Source: Rosistilla carotiformis (GTDB lineage: Bacteria > Planctomycetota > Planctomycetia > Pirellulales > Pirellulaceae). Taken from it: a stretch of 64,000 nucleotides of DNA. The DNA is taken from positions 4,937,411 to 5,001,410 of the forward strand of contig NZ_CP036348.1 in the NCBI RefSeq assembly GCF_007753095.1, read 5' to 3'. Under the pieces are notes generated by a model that saw nothing but the letters and a program-made list of their open reading frames with translations, ran no database searches and was not told where the DNA came from. The position numbers were made by a program, and so were the translations under genes. Below, piece by piece: positions 8,548 through 15,839 of the stretch (positions are counted from its first letter, which is position 1; each line of letters begins with the position of its first letter).

Positions 8548-10631
8548 TTGACCAATTCGGAAACGTAGATCATCAGCCCTTTATAGGACAGGTCGATCGC
8601 TTGACCGCTGACCGGCACGGGACCGTCCAGATCGGGATAGATATCCGCTGGCGAAGGCGCCGTCGTGTCGACAAACAGATTCCACTTCATCCCACGGCCG
8701 TGCAATGGCATGTTGAAGGTCTTCCGCTCTCCGGTCGAATTGAAGAACATCACGACATCGCGTCCCATCCCGTCGGGATCGTCGGCTTTCAACGGTGCGG
8801 CCAAATAAGCCGACATCGCCAATTCGGGTTGATGCCAATCGAGCGCGTCGCCGTTGGCGTTGAACCACGAAACGTCAGGGATCTTGCGACCGTTTTCAGG
8901 TCGCCCGGTGAGGAACTTCTTGCGTCGCATCGTCGGTTGGTCGCGGCGGAATTTGATCAGCCCCTGGACAAACCGAACCATCGATTCGTTCTTCTCGACC
9001 AATCGCCAATCGAACCAACTGATGTCGTTGTCCTGGCAGTAGGCGTTGTTGTTTCCCTTTTGCGTGCGTCGGGTTTCATCCCCCGAAACCAGCATCGGAA
9101 CGCCTTGGCTGAGCAACAGCGTCGACAGCATGTTCTTGATCTGACGTTCACGAACCGATTGGATCCCGCGTCGCCGCGTGGGGCCTTCGATACCGTAGTT
9201 GTCGCTGATGTTGTGGTTGTCGCCGTCGCGATTGTCTTCGCCATTGGCCATGTTGTGCTTGTCACGGTACGACACCAGGTCGTTCATCGTGAAGCCATCA
9301 TGCGACGTGACAAAGTTGATGCTGCAGAACGGAGCCCGACCAGCGTGTTGGTACAGGTCGCTGCTGCCCGCCAGGCGAGTTGCCACGGCGCCGAGCGTTC
9401 CGCCATCGCCACGCCAGAAACCGCGAACGTCATCGCGGAAGCGACCGTTCCATTCGGCCCAACGCAGGTCGCCAAACGAGCCGACTTGGTAAGCTCCCGC
9501 GGCGTCCCAAGCTTCAGCGATGATCTTGGTGTCTGCCAACATCGGATCTTCGGCGATCAATTCGACCATCGGCGGGTTGGGGACCAAGTTGCCGTGCCGA
9601 TCGCGACTCAAGATGCTCGCCAGATCGAACCGGAAACCGTCGACGTGGTAGTTGTGCACCCAGTGTCGCAGGCAATGGAAGATCATCTCGCGGACAACCG
9701 GATGGTTTCCGTTGACCGTGTTTCCACAACCGCTGTAGTTCGTGTAGTGCTCTTGTTCGGAAAGGATGTAGTAGACCGAATTCTCGAGCCCCTTGAAGCT
9801 CAACGTCGGTCCCTGTTCGTTCCCTTCACACGTGTGGTTGAAGACGACGTCCAGGATCACTTCGATCCCGGCGGCGTGCAACGCCTTGACCATCTCTTTG
9901 AATTCGTTGACCTGCGCCCCCGGCTGCTTGCCGGCCGCATAGCCACGGTGCGGCGCGAAGAAGGCCATCGGGTCGTAGCCCCAATAGTTCGGCCGTTCCA
10001 GTTTTTCGCCGTTGGTCGCTTCGATCGGGAACTCGTGAACCGGCATCAACTCGACAGCCGTTACGCCCAGCGACTTCAGGTACGGTATCTTTTCGATCAC
10101 GCCCAGGTAGGTGCCGGGATTTTTGATCTTCGCCGTCTTGCTTTTGGTAAAGCCGCGGACGTGCATCTCATAGATCACCGAATCGGAAAGATCGTGCCGC
10201 AAGTGGCGATCGCCTTCCCAATCGAAGCTGTCGTCGACGACGACGCACTTCGGCGGACGGGTGATCCCGTCTTCGTTCGATTGGAACTTGCCAGCCAATG
10301 CCTTGGCGTAGGGATCGATCAATCGCGCCGAAGCGTCAAACCGCTGGCCGCGTTCAGGATCGAAAGGTCCACTGGCTTGGAAGTGATACAGCTGGCCCGG
10401 CTTGATATTCGGAACCTGAATGCTCCAGATGTCCCCCCAGCGGTCGACGTCGCGATCGAATTCGATCACCTGCGACGGATCGCGGTCGTTGACGTTCTTG
10501 TAAAGCAGCAAACGCATCGAGGTTGCAGAACGGCTGTAAACAGAGAACTGGACGCCATTGGGCTTCACGACCGCCCCGTAAGGCAGTTGGTAAGCGAATT
10601 GCAACTCGGGGTGCGGGTGACGCATGAGCAT
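8541..10631 (-). CDS. glgX: Glycogen debranching enzyme GlgX (isoamylase-type)
   Basis: Hydrolyses alpha-1,6 branch points of glycogen or limit dextrin in the cytoplasm. About 696 residues, the usual GlgX size. An N-terminal CBM48-like domain (GAVVKPNGVQFSVYSRSA) is followed by a GH13 catalytic barrel with VIYEMHVRGFT, VILDVVFNHTCEGN, the nucleophile motif VDGFRFDLAS, the acid motif KIIAEAWDAAG and NFVTSHDGFT. The C-terminal domain begins near GRDVVMFFNS. I chose the ATG at 10631 because an AAGGA site lies about 10 nt before it; the ATG at 10655 adds eight residues but has no clear ribosome-binding site. It overlaps the convergent membrane-protein gene by 7 bp. No other glycogen gene is nearby. 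Confidence 0.93.
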   Translation of the reverse strand: MLMRHPHPELQFAYQLPYGAVVKPNGVQFSVYSRSATSMRLLLYKNVNDRDPSQVIEFDRDVDRWGDIWSIQVPNIKPGQLYHFQASGPFDPERGQRFDASARLIDPYAKALAGKFQSNEDGITRPPKCVVVDDSFDWEGDRHLRHDLSDSVIYEMHVRGFTKSKTAKIKNPGTYLGVIEKIPYLKSLGVTAVELMPVHEFPIEATNGEKLERPNYWGYDPMAFFAPHRGYAAGKQPGAQVNEFKEMVKALHAAGIEVILDVVFNHTCEGNEQGPTLSFKGLENSVYYILSEQEHYTNYSGCGNTVNGNHPVVREMIFHCLRHWVHNYHVDGFRFDLASILSRDRHGNLVPNPPMVELIAEDPMLADTKIIAEAWDAAGAYQVGSFGDLRWAEWNGRFRDDVRGFWRGDGGTLGAVATRLAGSSDLYQHAGRAPFCSINFVTSHDGFTMNDLVSYRDKHNMANGEDNRDGDNHNISDNYGIEGPTRRRGIQSVRERQIKNMLSTLLLSQGVPMLVSGDETRRTQKGNNNAYCQDNDISWFDWRLVEKNESMVRFVQGLIKFRRDQPTMRRKKFLTGRPENGRKIPDVSWFNANGDALDWHQPELAMSAYLAAPLKADDPDGMGRDVVMFFNSTGERKTFNMPLHGRGMKWNLFVDTTAPSPADIYPDLDGPVPVSGQAIDLSYKGLMIYVSELVNQ

Positions 10632-11739
10632 ATTTCGGAGATCCTTCTGGAGCATGACTCAAGGGGTACTTTCATCGACAGGCTTCAAATTGCCTATGTA
10701 AAAACAATACCCCCCGCTGCCGATGTCGGCTGGAATCTTCGTTCAGCTTCGTTCAATTTTCTTTGAGCGACGGCCGAACGGATCATCTAGCGAACCGCTA
10801 CCAGAAACACCTTCATTTTCGATCAGCGAAGAAAGGACGGACATTCCGGCAATGTTTATTGCGAATTCGCGTAAACATCAACCAGACCTAGACCACAAGA
10901 TACCTTGCAATGAGGCCGTTGCCTTCCCCTTGGCGTTTTTTCTCCGTTCCCCCTCGACAGGACACGATCGTCCCCACACCGTAGTGACAATGGAAGCAGA
11001 ACCGCCTTCAAGCGGCTCAGGAACGCTGTAACAGAAGAATCCTCCAAATTATTTTCAAAAAATTCCGATCATTCCGGTGCGGCAAAGTCTCCGGTCGCGC
11101 GATGATTGACAGCAATAACCATTCGGAAACGTCGTCGTGTCATCCCAGGCGTGTCCGGTTCCGCGAGCACTCGATGGCAACCGACCGCTCCCCACTGGCA
11201 GCCGCAACAGTTGGCAAAATCCCGGCAACCCTTCCATCACGCCGATCGGTCGATCATCGGATAGGGGCAAAAGGGGACACGCACATTCCTGGCACGGGCC
11301 GAAGGTCCAGCAATTTGCATAGCCCAGCCTGCAGGGCTGGGTATCAGCCGACGGCGCCCGGTTTCATTTCACAACAGGCGAAGGGGCAACGCCCCGGGGG
11401 AGTGGTGGTGACAATCGACCGGGCCTTCAGCCCAACCATGTCAATCAACGCCCCTAGAACCCAGGCCGATGGCCTGGGCTATGCAAATGGTCGAGCCTGC
11501 GGCCCTAACATGGATGATTGCGATGTGGAACGGTCTGCGACGAACGAAAGACTTCTCACTGGCCGGGCAAGCGTTCGGTCGCGACAACTCATCATGCCTT
11601 ACGTATAACTGACAGCCCCCCCCCGGCCTCTCCACGGAGACGCGACGGGGGAACAGCGGTCAGCGCGGGCTGACCTCCAACGATCCAATGCTGTTGGTCG
11701 CTCCAACAGCTAGGGAAAGGTCCCCCTGCGGACGAACGA
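10632..11739. other. Gene-free stretch of about 1.1 kb containing a palindromic element
   Basis: Open frames here have no recognisable protein character. The stretch should contain the glgX promoter (minus strand) at its left end. The notable content is the inverted-repeat element at 11313-11488, described separately, and a run of short GC-rich hairpins around it. No RNA gene was recognised. Confidence 0.55.
11313..11488. repeat. 176-bp palindromic interspersed element with 15-bp terminal inverted repeats
   Basis: The left end ATTTGCATAGCCCAG (11313-11327) is the exact reverse complement of the right end (11474-11488). Inside are further imperfect palindromes of the GGGC...GCCC type: AGCCCAGCCTGCAGGGCTGG, GGGGCAACGCCCC, GGGCCTTCAGCCC and CCCAGGCCGATGGCCTGGG. 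It encodes nothing. The architecture resembles REP/BIME-like mosaics. Copy number elsewhere in the genome cannot be tested from this window. Confidence 0.6.
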
Positions 11740-12909
11740 TCACTGCGGCGAAGCAGCCCCTTGCGACATTTCGTCCAACTGTGCCAGCTTCAATCGGACG
11801 CTAAGGATGTAGGGATCCAAACCTTCATCCCAGTGGCCGTAGGAGGTGGCAACAAAGGTTCCGTCGGGGAGGATCTCGACCCCCGAATATCCCGTGTCGT
11901 AGCCCTTGGTGTTTTCTTTCAGCCGCACATTATATTGGCCCTGCTTTCCGTCAACGAGATCGTCCCAGGTGCCGACCCATGCGATCCAATGCCCTTCAAA
12001 AGGACGTGTTTTGGCAGCATGATGCGGTGAACGGCAGCGGAAACTGACCAGCAAACGACCGTCCGAATCGTATTTGGCAACATGTCGGTCGCCGGTCAGC
12101 GCCAATGGCAACTCGCGTGGTGCGGTCCACGTCTTGCCTTCATCATCACTGAAAATCACGTGGGAATTCTTTCGCAACCGACTCTCTCGCAACAGCACAG
12201 CCAACCGCTTGCCATCAGGCGAACGAATGCACTCGGGCTCCGAAAGATGGATCGCACTGGACCGGTGAACCGATTCCGGTCGCGACCACGTGAGGCCTCC
12301 GTCGGTGGACAACGACTTATAAAGGGTCACCGTCTCGGTGCTCCCCCCATGTTCGGTAAAATAGCGACCGTCGTCATGGAACATCGCCAGATAATGCCCT
12401 GGGGTGCTCAATGGTTCGACGAACCCCATCACAACGCTTCCGCCCCAATCTCCGGCTGGCTTTAATTCGCTCCACTGGGCTCCGTTGTCTTCGGAGATTG
12501 CCATCCGTGCCGGATACAGCCCCGACCAAAGCAACAGGCGACGCTTCCCTTCCGCGTCGACGACACGATGCAGGTTGGGAACCTCTTTGGAGGTCGACCA
12601 GTTTTCGGGAGTCGCCAGTCGTGGCCCCCAAGTCTTGCCGCCGTCTTCGCTGCGTTTGTAGAGGATCGCCCCGCGGCCGACTCCCTTGGCATAAACGCAC
12701 AGCATTGTCTGCCCGTCATCCAACAAAGTGGTCGATGGATAGCCCAGGTAGAGTCCCGTTTCGCGGTCGACGACGACTTGGCGGCGCAGCTGGTCGGTCA
12801 GATCGATCGTTTCCAGAGTGACCGTAGTTAGCGGATCGTCCGCGTGCGTTGGGGACGCCAACGCGATAGAGACGAACAGAACGGCGAGTGGAAAGAATGC
12901 AACTTTCAT
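11740..12909 (-). CDS. Secreted sialidase/BNR-repeat protein
   Basis: 389 residues from an ATG with an AAGGA site upstream. A cleavable signal peptide (residues 1 to about 23, ending SPTHA) predicts export. Four Asp-box repeats of the S-x-D-x-G-x-T-W type are visible: SEDGGKTW, SEDNGAQWS, STDGGLTWS and SDDEGKTWT, diagnostic of the six-bladed sialidase/neuraminidase beta-propeller. It could be an exo-alpha-sialidase or one of the many planctomycete sialidase-fold proteins acting on sulfated or other glycans; catalytic residues were not individually placed. It is monocistronic, between the palindromic element and miaB. Confidence 0.8.
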   Translation of the reverse strand: MKVAFFPLAVLFVSIALASPTHADDPLTTVTLETIDLTDQLRRQVVVDRETGLYLGYPSTTLLDDGQTMLCVYAKGVGRGAILYKRSEDGGKTWGPRLATPENWSTSKEVPNLHRVVDAEGKRRLLLWSGLYPARMAISEDNGAQWSELKPAGDWGGSVVMGFVEPLSTPGHYLAMFHDDGRYFTEHGGSTETVTLYKSLSTDGGLTWSRPESVHRSSAIHLSEPECIRSPDGKRLAVLLRESRLRKNSHVIFSDDEGKTWTAPRELPLALTGDRHVAKYDSDGRLLVSFRCRSPHHAAKTRPFEGHWIAWVGTWDDLVDGKQGQYNVRLKENTKGYDTGYSGVEILPDGTFVATSYGHWDEGLDPYILSVRLKLAQLDEMSQGAASPQ

Positions 12910-13101
12910 TTGTCATCGGTCCTTGATGAACGATCGATCCGTACGGTGCCACGGCATCGCGCCGAGCCGATCTATGCCGTGCGTGGTCTCGGAAAACAAA
13001 CTTGCCTGCGAAAAAGCAAACTCTGCCGCTCGGGCCACGCGAATTAAAAACTAACGGAAACGGGAGCTAACGACGTCTTCTCGAACACGCCAAGCGGAAA
13101 A

Positions 13102-14520
13102 TCAAGCCAGCTGAAAAACTTGAGGGCCAAGGTGTTTTGTGTGAACGGTGCCGATCAGCGTGTGGCACAGTGCTTCGCGAACAACGATGTCCATCATCTG
13201 TCCCGCTTGGCGGCGATTCCCATCGAACACAACGATCCGATCGCAATGCGTTCGCCCGGTCATCTGCACGACCGGGCCATCATCGCCGTTCTTGATCGAC
13301 TTCTTGCTCGGCCCTTCGACCAACACCTGAACCGTCTCGCCGACAAAGCGTTGATTGTCTTCCAAGCAGACTTCGTTCTGCAGGTTCAACAAGTCGTTGT
13401 TACGACGCTTCTTCACCTCCAGCGGGATGTCGTCTTCCAATCGTTCGTTCGCCTTGGTCCCTTCGCGAACACTGTATTGGAAGATGAAGCTGTTTTTGTA
13501 GCGGTACTCGCGAACCAGATCCATCGTCATCTGGAACTGCTCTTCGGTCTCGCCACAGAAACCGACGATAAAGTCGCTGCTGACCGAGGCTTCGGGCAGG
13601 AACTTGTGGATCCGCTCCATCATCGCCCGGTAGTCGGCGATCGTGTAACCACGCTTCATCCGTTTCAGGATCTCGTCCGAACCACTTTGCGCGGGAACGT
13701 GCAGATACGGCGAACACTTTGGCAATTCGTGCACCGTTCGCAGCAGATCTTCCGTCATGTCCTTGGGATAGTTCGTCACGAACTTCAACCGCTCGATGCC
13801 GTCGATCTCGTGCAGCGATCGCAGCAGATCGGCCAACCGTGTCGTCGTGCCATCTTCGCTGTACTTGTAACTGTTGACCGTCTGGCCCAACAGCGTGATC
13901 TCTTTGCAGCCCTGATCGGCCAGCGTTTGCGCTTCCAGCAAAATCTCCGAAGGCCGGCGTCCCTGTTCCGGACCGCGAGTCATTGGCACAACGCAATAGG
14001 TGCAGAATTTGTCGCAACCGATCTGGATCCGCAGATAGGCCTGAAACGGAGTCGGCCGCATCGACGGATCCCGCAACGGATCAAACGTCTCGTGACTGCG
14101 ACGGATATCCTCTTGCGTACCTTCCTTACGCCCGAGACTGACCATCACCTGAGGCCCGGAGCCAGCGCGAACCTGCTGGATCAAGTCGGGGATCTGATGC
14201 AGCTGTCCCGGGCCGATGACCAGATCGACGTGCGGGGCGCGATCAAAAATCTTGGCTTGATCCTTCTGAGCCATGCAGCCCATGATGCCGACCACGCGAT
14301 CGGGGTGCGCTTCTTTGATCCGTTTGACTTCGCCAACAGCACTGTAGATTTTCTCTTCAGCCATCTGGCGAACGCTGCAACTGTTGTACAGCAGCACATC
14401 GGCATCTTCAGTCGATTGCACGACCTCGTAGCCGTGTTGCCGAAGGTTGGCTACGACCATCTCGCTGTCCAAGACGTTCATCTGGCAGCCGACCGTTTCG
14501 ATATAAAGTCGTTTCGTCAT
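13102..14520 (-). CDS. miaB: tRNA-2-methylthio-N6-dimethylallyladenosine synthase MiaB
   Basis: Radical-SAM methylthiotransferase that converts i6A37 to ms2i6A37 in tRNAs reading UNN codons. 472 residues. Three cysteines of the N-terminal auxiliary cluster lie at 12, 48 and 82 (VGCQMN, YNSCSV, GCMAQKD). The radical-SAM motif C-x3-C-x2-C is at 169, 173 and 176 (GCDKFCTYC). A C-terminal TRAM domain follows (about 375-440, with QVLVEGPSKKS). All elements are in the usual order. The start ATG overlaps the stop of the small upstream gene by four bases (ATGA), so translation is probably coupled. Confidence 0.95.
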   Translation of the reverse strand: MTKRLYIETVGCQMNVLDSEMVVANLRQHGYEVVQSTEDADVLLYNSCSVRQMAEEKIYSAVGEVKRIKEAHPDRVVGIMGCMAQKDQAKIFDRAPHVDLVIGPGQLHQIPDLIQQVRAGSGPQVMVSLGRKEGTQEDIRRSHETFDPLRDPSMRPTPFQAYLRIQIGCDKFCTYCVVPMTRGPEQGRRPSEILLEAQTLADQGCKEITLLGQTVNSYKYSEDGTTTRLADLLRSLHEIDGIERLKFVTNYPKDMTEDLLRTVHELPKCSPYLHVPAQSGSDEILKRMKRGYTIADYRAMMERIHKFLPEASVSSDFIVGFCGETEEQFQMTMDLVREYRYKNSFIFQYSVREGTKANERLEDDIPLEVKKRRNNDLLNLQNEVCLEDNQRFVGETVQVLVEGPSKKSIKNGDDGPVVQMTGRTHCDRIVVFDGNRRQAGQMMDIVVREALCHTLIGTVHTKHLGPQVFQLA

Positions 14521-14675
14521 GTTTTACTTTTAGCTTCGCTCTTTGGCGATTTGTCAGTCGAACGCTCACGCTCGACGTGTTCTCGAAGTTCCTGGACCAA
14601 TTGATCGCGCCGACGACGCATCAAGCCCATCAAAATCCCCACGGCCAGCATCGACCCGACCACCCAGAGGATCAT
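14517..14675 (-). CDS. Small single-pass membrane protein coupled to miaB
   Basis: About 52 residues from the ATG at 14675: one hydrophobic helix (residues 1-20, ILWVVGSMLAVGILMGLM) followed by RRRR and a charged helix rich in Glu, Lys and Arg. A longer frame starting at 14765 adds residues without protein-like character. Its TGA overlaps the miaB ATG, which favours it being a genuine translated gene. No family was recognised. A cytoplasm-facing anchor or scaffold is possible but unproven. Confidence 0.55.
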   Translation of the reverse strand: MILWVVGSMLAVGILMGLMRRRRDQLVQELREHVERERSTDKSPKSEAKSKT

Positions 14676-14943
14676 ATTTATGTAGTCAGCACCCACGCGG
14701 CATAAGCTTCCAGATAGCAATTCCCGTTTCGTATCCGCGTCCGGGATCCCGAACACGCACCCCAACTTAAGCCCTGATGGGTGTAGATGTTACCAGCGGA
14801 AGTGCCTGAAAGGCTAGTGCTTTGTGACCGCAAGCCGCTGCGGATAGACTGGACCTTCCACTGCGAAGGGACCGCGTCTACCCAATCCGCCCCCCTTCCC
14901 GCCGCTCCTCCCGACAAATTGCTATCACCCCCAGGCTCGCTCG

Positions 14944-15720
14944 ATGTCGAAATCCGCTATTCAAACCACTGCGTTAGCCAGCATTTACCTTCTCGCCAGC
15001 CTCATCTTCGCGCGCTCCGCCGCCGCGATAGCCCCGCCTCAACCGGCAGAGTCAACCTCCACGGCACCGAGTTACGCGGCGAAAGACCTCTCCGGCTGGA
15101 CGGTGCAAATCCACCTCGAACTGCTCGAACCGGAAACGCGTCCGGCGACCGAACAGGCACTGCAGCTGTTAACCCTTCAATTGAACGAGATCTGCCGCGT
15201 CGTTCCCTCGGCAGCAGTCGACCGCCTGCAAAACGTAACGCTCTGGTTTTCGCCGCAATATCCCGGCATCCCTCCGGGAGCCGAATACCATCCCAGCGGC
15301 GATTGGCTGCGAGCCAACGGGCGCGATCCAGCGATGGCCCGCGGAGTCGAATTTACCAACATCCGCATCTTCGCCGCCGAAACGCGACGGATGCCAAACT
15401 TTGCGTTGCACGAACTCGCCCACGCCTACCACCATCGCGAACTTCCCGATGGCTTTCAAAACGAACCGCTGCAATCGGCTTTCGAAAAAGCCAAAGCGAG
15501 CGGCGGCTATGATCGCGTGGAGCGGCAAGATTCCGAAGGGAACAAACGCTTCGACCGCGCCTATGCGCTGACCAACCCGCAAGAATATTTCGCCGAGACA
15601 ACCGAAGCCTTTTTCACGCGCAACGACTTCTTCCCCTTCGACCACAAAGAACTGCAACAGCACGATCCCGAAGTCTGCCAATTGTTGACCAAACTCTGGG
15701 GCGTCCAACCATCGCCGTAG
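14944..15720 (+). CDS. Secreted zinc metallopeptidase of the anthrax-lethal-factor-like type
   Basis: 258 residues. An N-terminal hydrophobic signal (residues about 8-29) is followed by a mature domain of about 225 residues. The zinc motif HELAH is at 156-160 (FALHELAHAYHH), and a downstream NPQEYFAETTEAFF segment (211-224) supplies the likely third ligand, Glu214 or Glu218. The Y-A-x-T-N-x-x-E-Y-F-A-E arrangement is the hallmark of the ATLF-like peptidase domain, which many planctomycetes carry as an exported enzyme rather than a toxin. No toxin-type receptor-binding domain is present. Divergent from the small miaB-linked gene; convergent with the VWA gene. The substrate is unknown. Confidence 0.72.
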   Translation: MSKSAIQTTALASIYLLASLIFARSAAAIAPPQPAESTSTAPSYAAKDLSGWTVQIHLELLEPETRPATEQALQLLTLQLNEICRVVPSAAVDRLQNVTLWFSPQYPGIPPGAEYHPSGDWLRANGRDPAMARGVEFTNIRIFAAETRRMPNFALHELAHAYHHRELPDGFQNEPLQSAFEKAKASGGYDRVERQDSEGNKRFDRAYALTNPQEYFAETTEAFFTRNDFFPFDHKELQQHDPEVCQLLTKLWGVQPSP

Positions 15721-15839
15721 GCTGCCATTTTGGACACCCCTCCGCAACAGAAGCGCATCCGCAACACCAACAAGAACGATGTGGGTTGAGGCAGCAAAAC
15801 GGAATCCACCGCGTTGCCACTGCACTTTTCGAACACCCT

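Noticed and set aside
8412-10766. 784-residue plus-strand open frame opposite glgX
   Set aside because: Antisense shadow of glgX with no recognisable domains; high GC content at third codon positions makes such frames common here.
11313-11488. CRISPR array
   Set aside because: The repeats are nested inverted repeats of differing sequence, not regularly spaced direct repeats, and no cas genes are present.
13120-14604. 494-residue plus-strand frame opposite miaB
   Set aside because: Antisense shadow; miaB on the other strand has all catalytic motifs.
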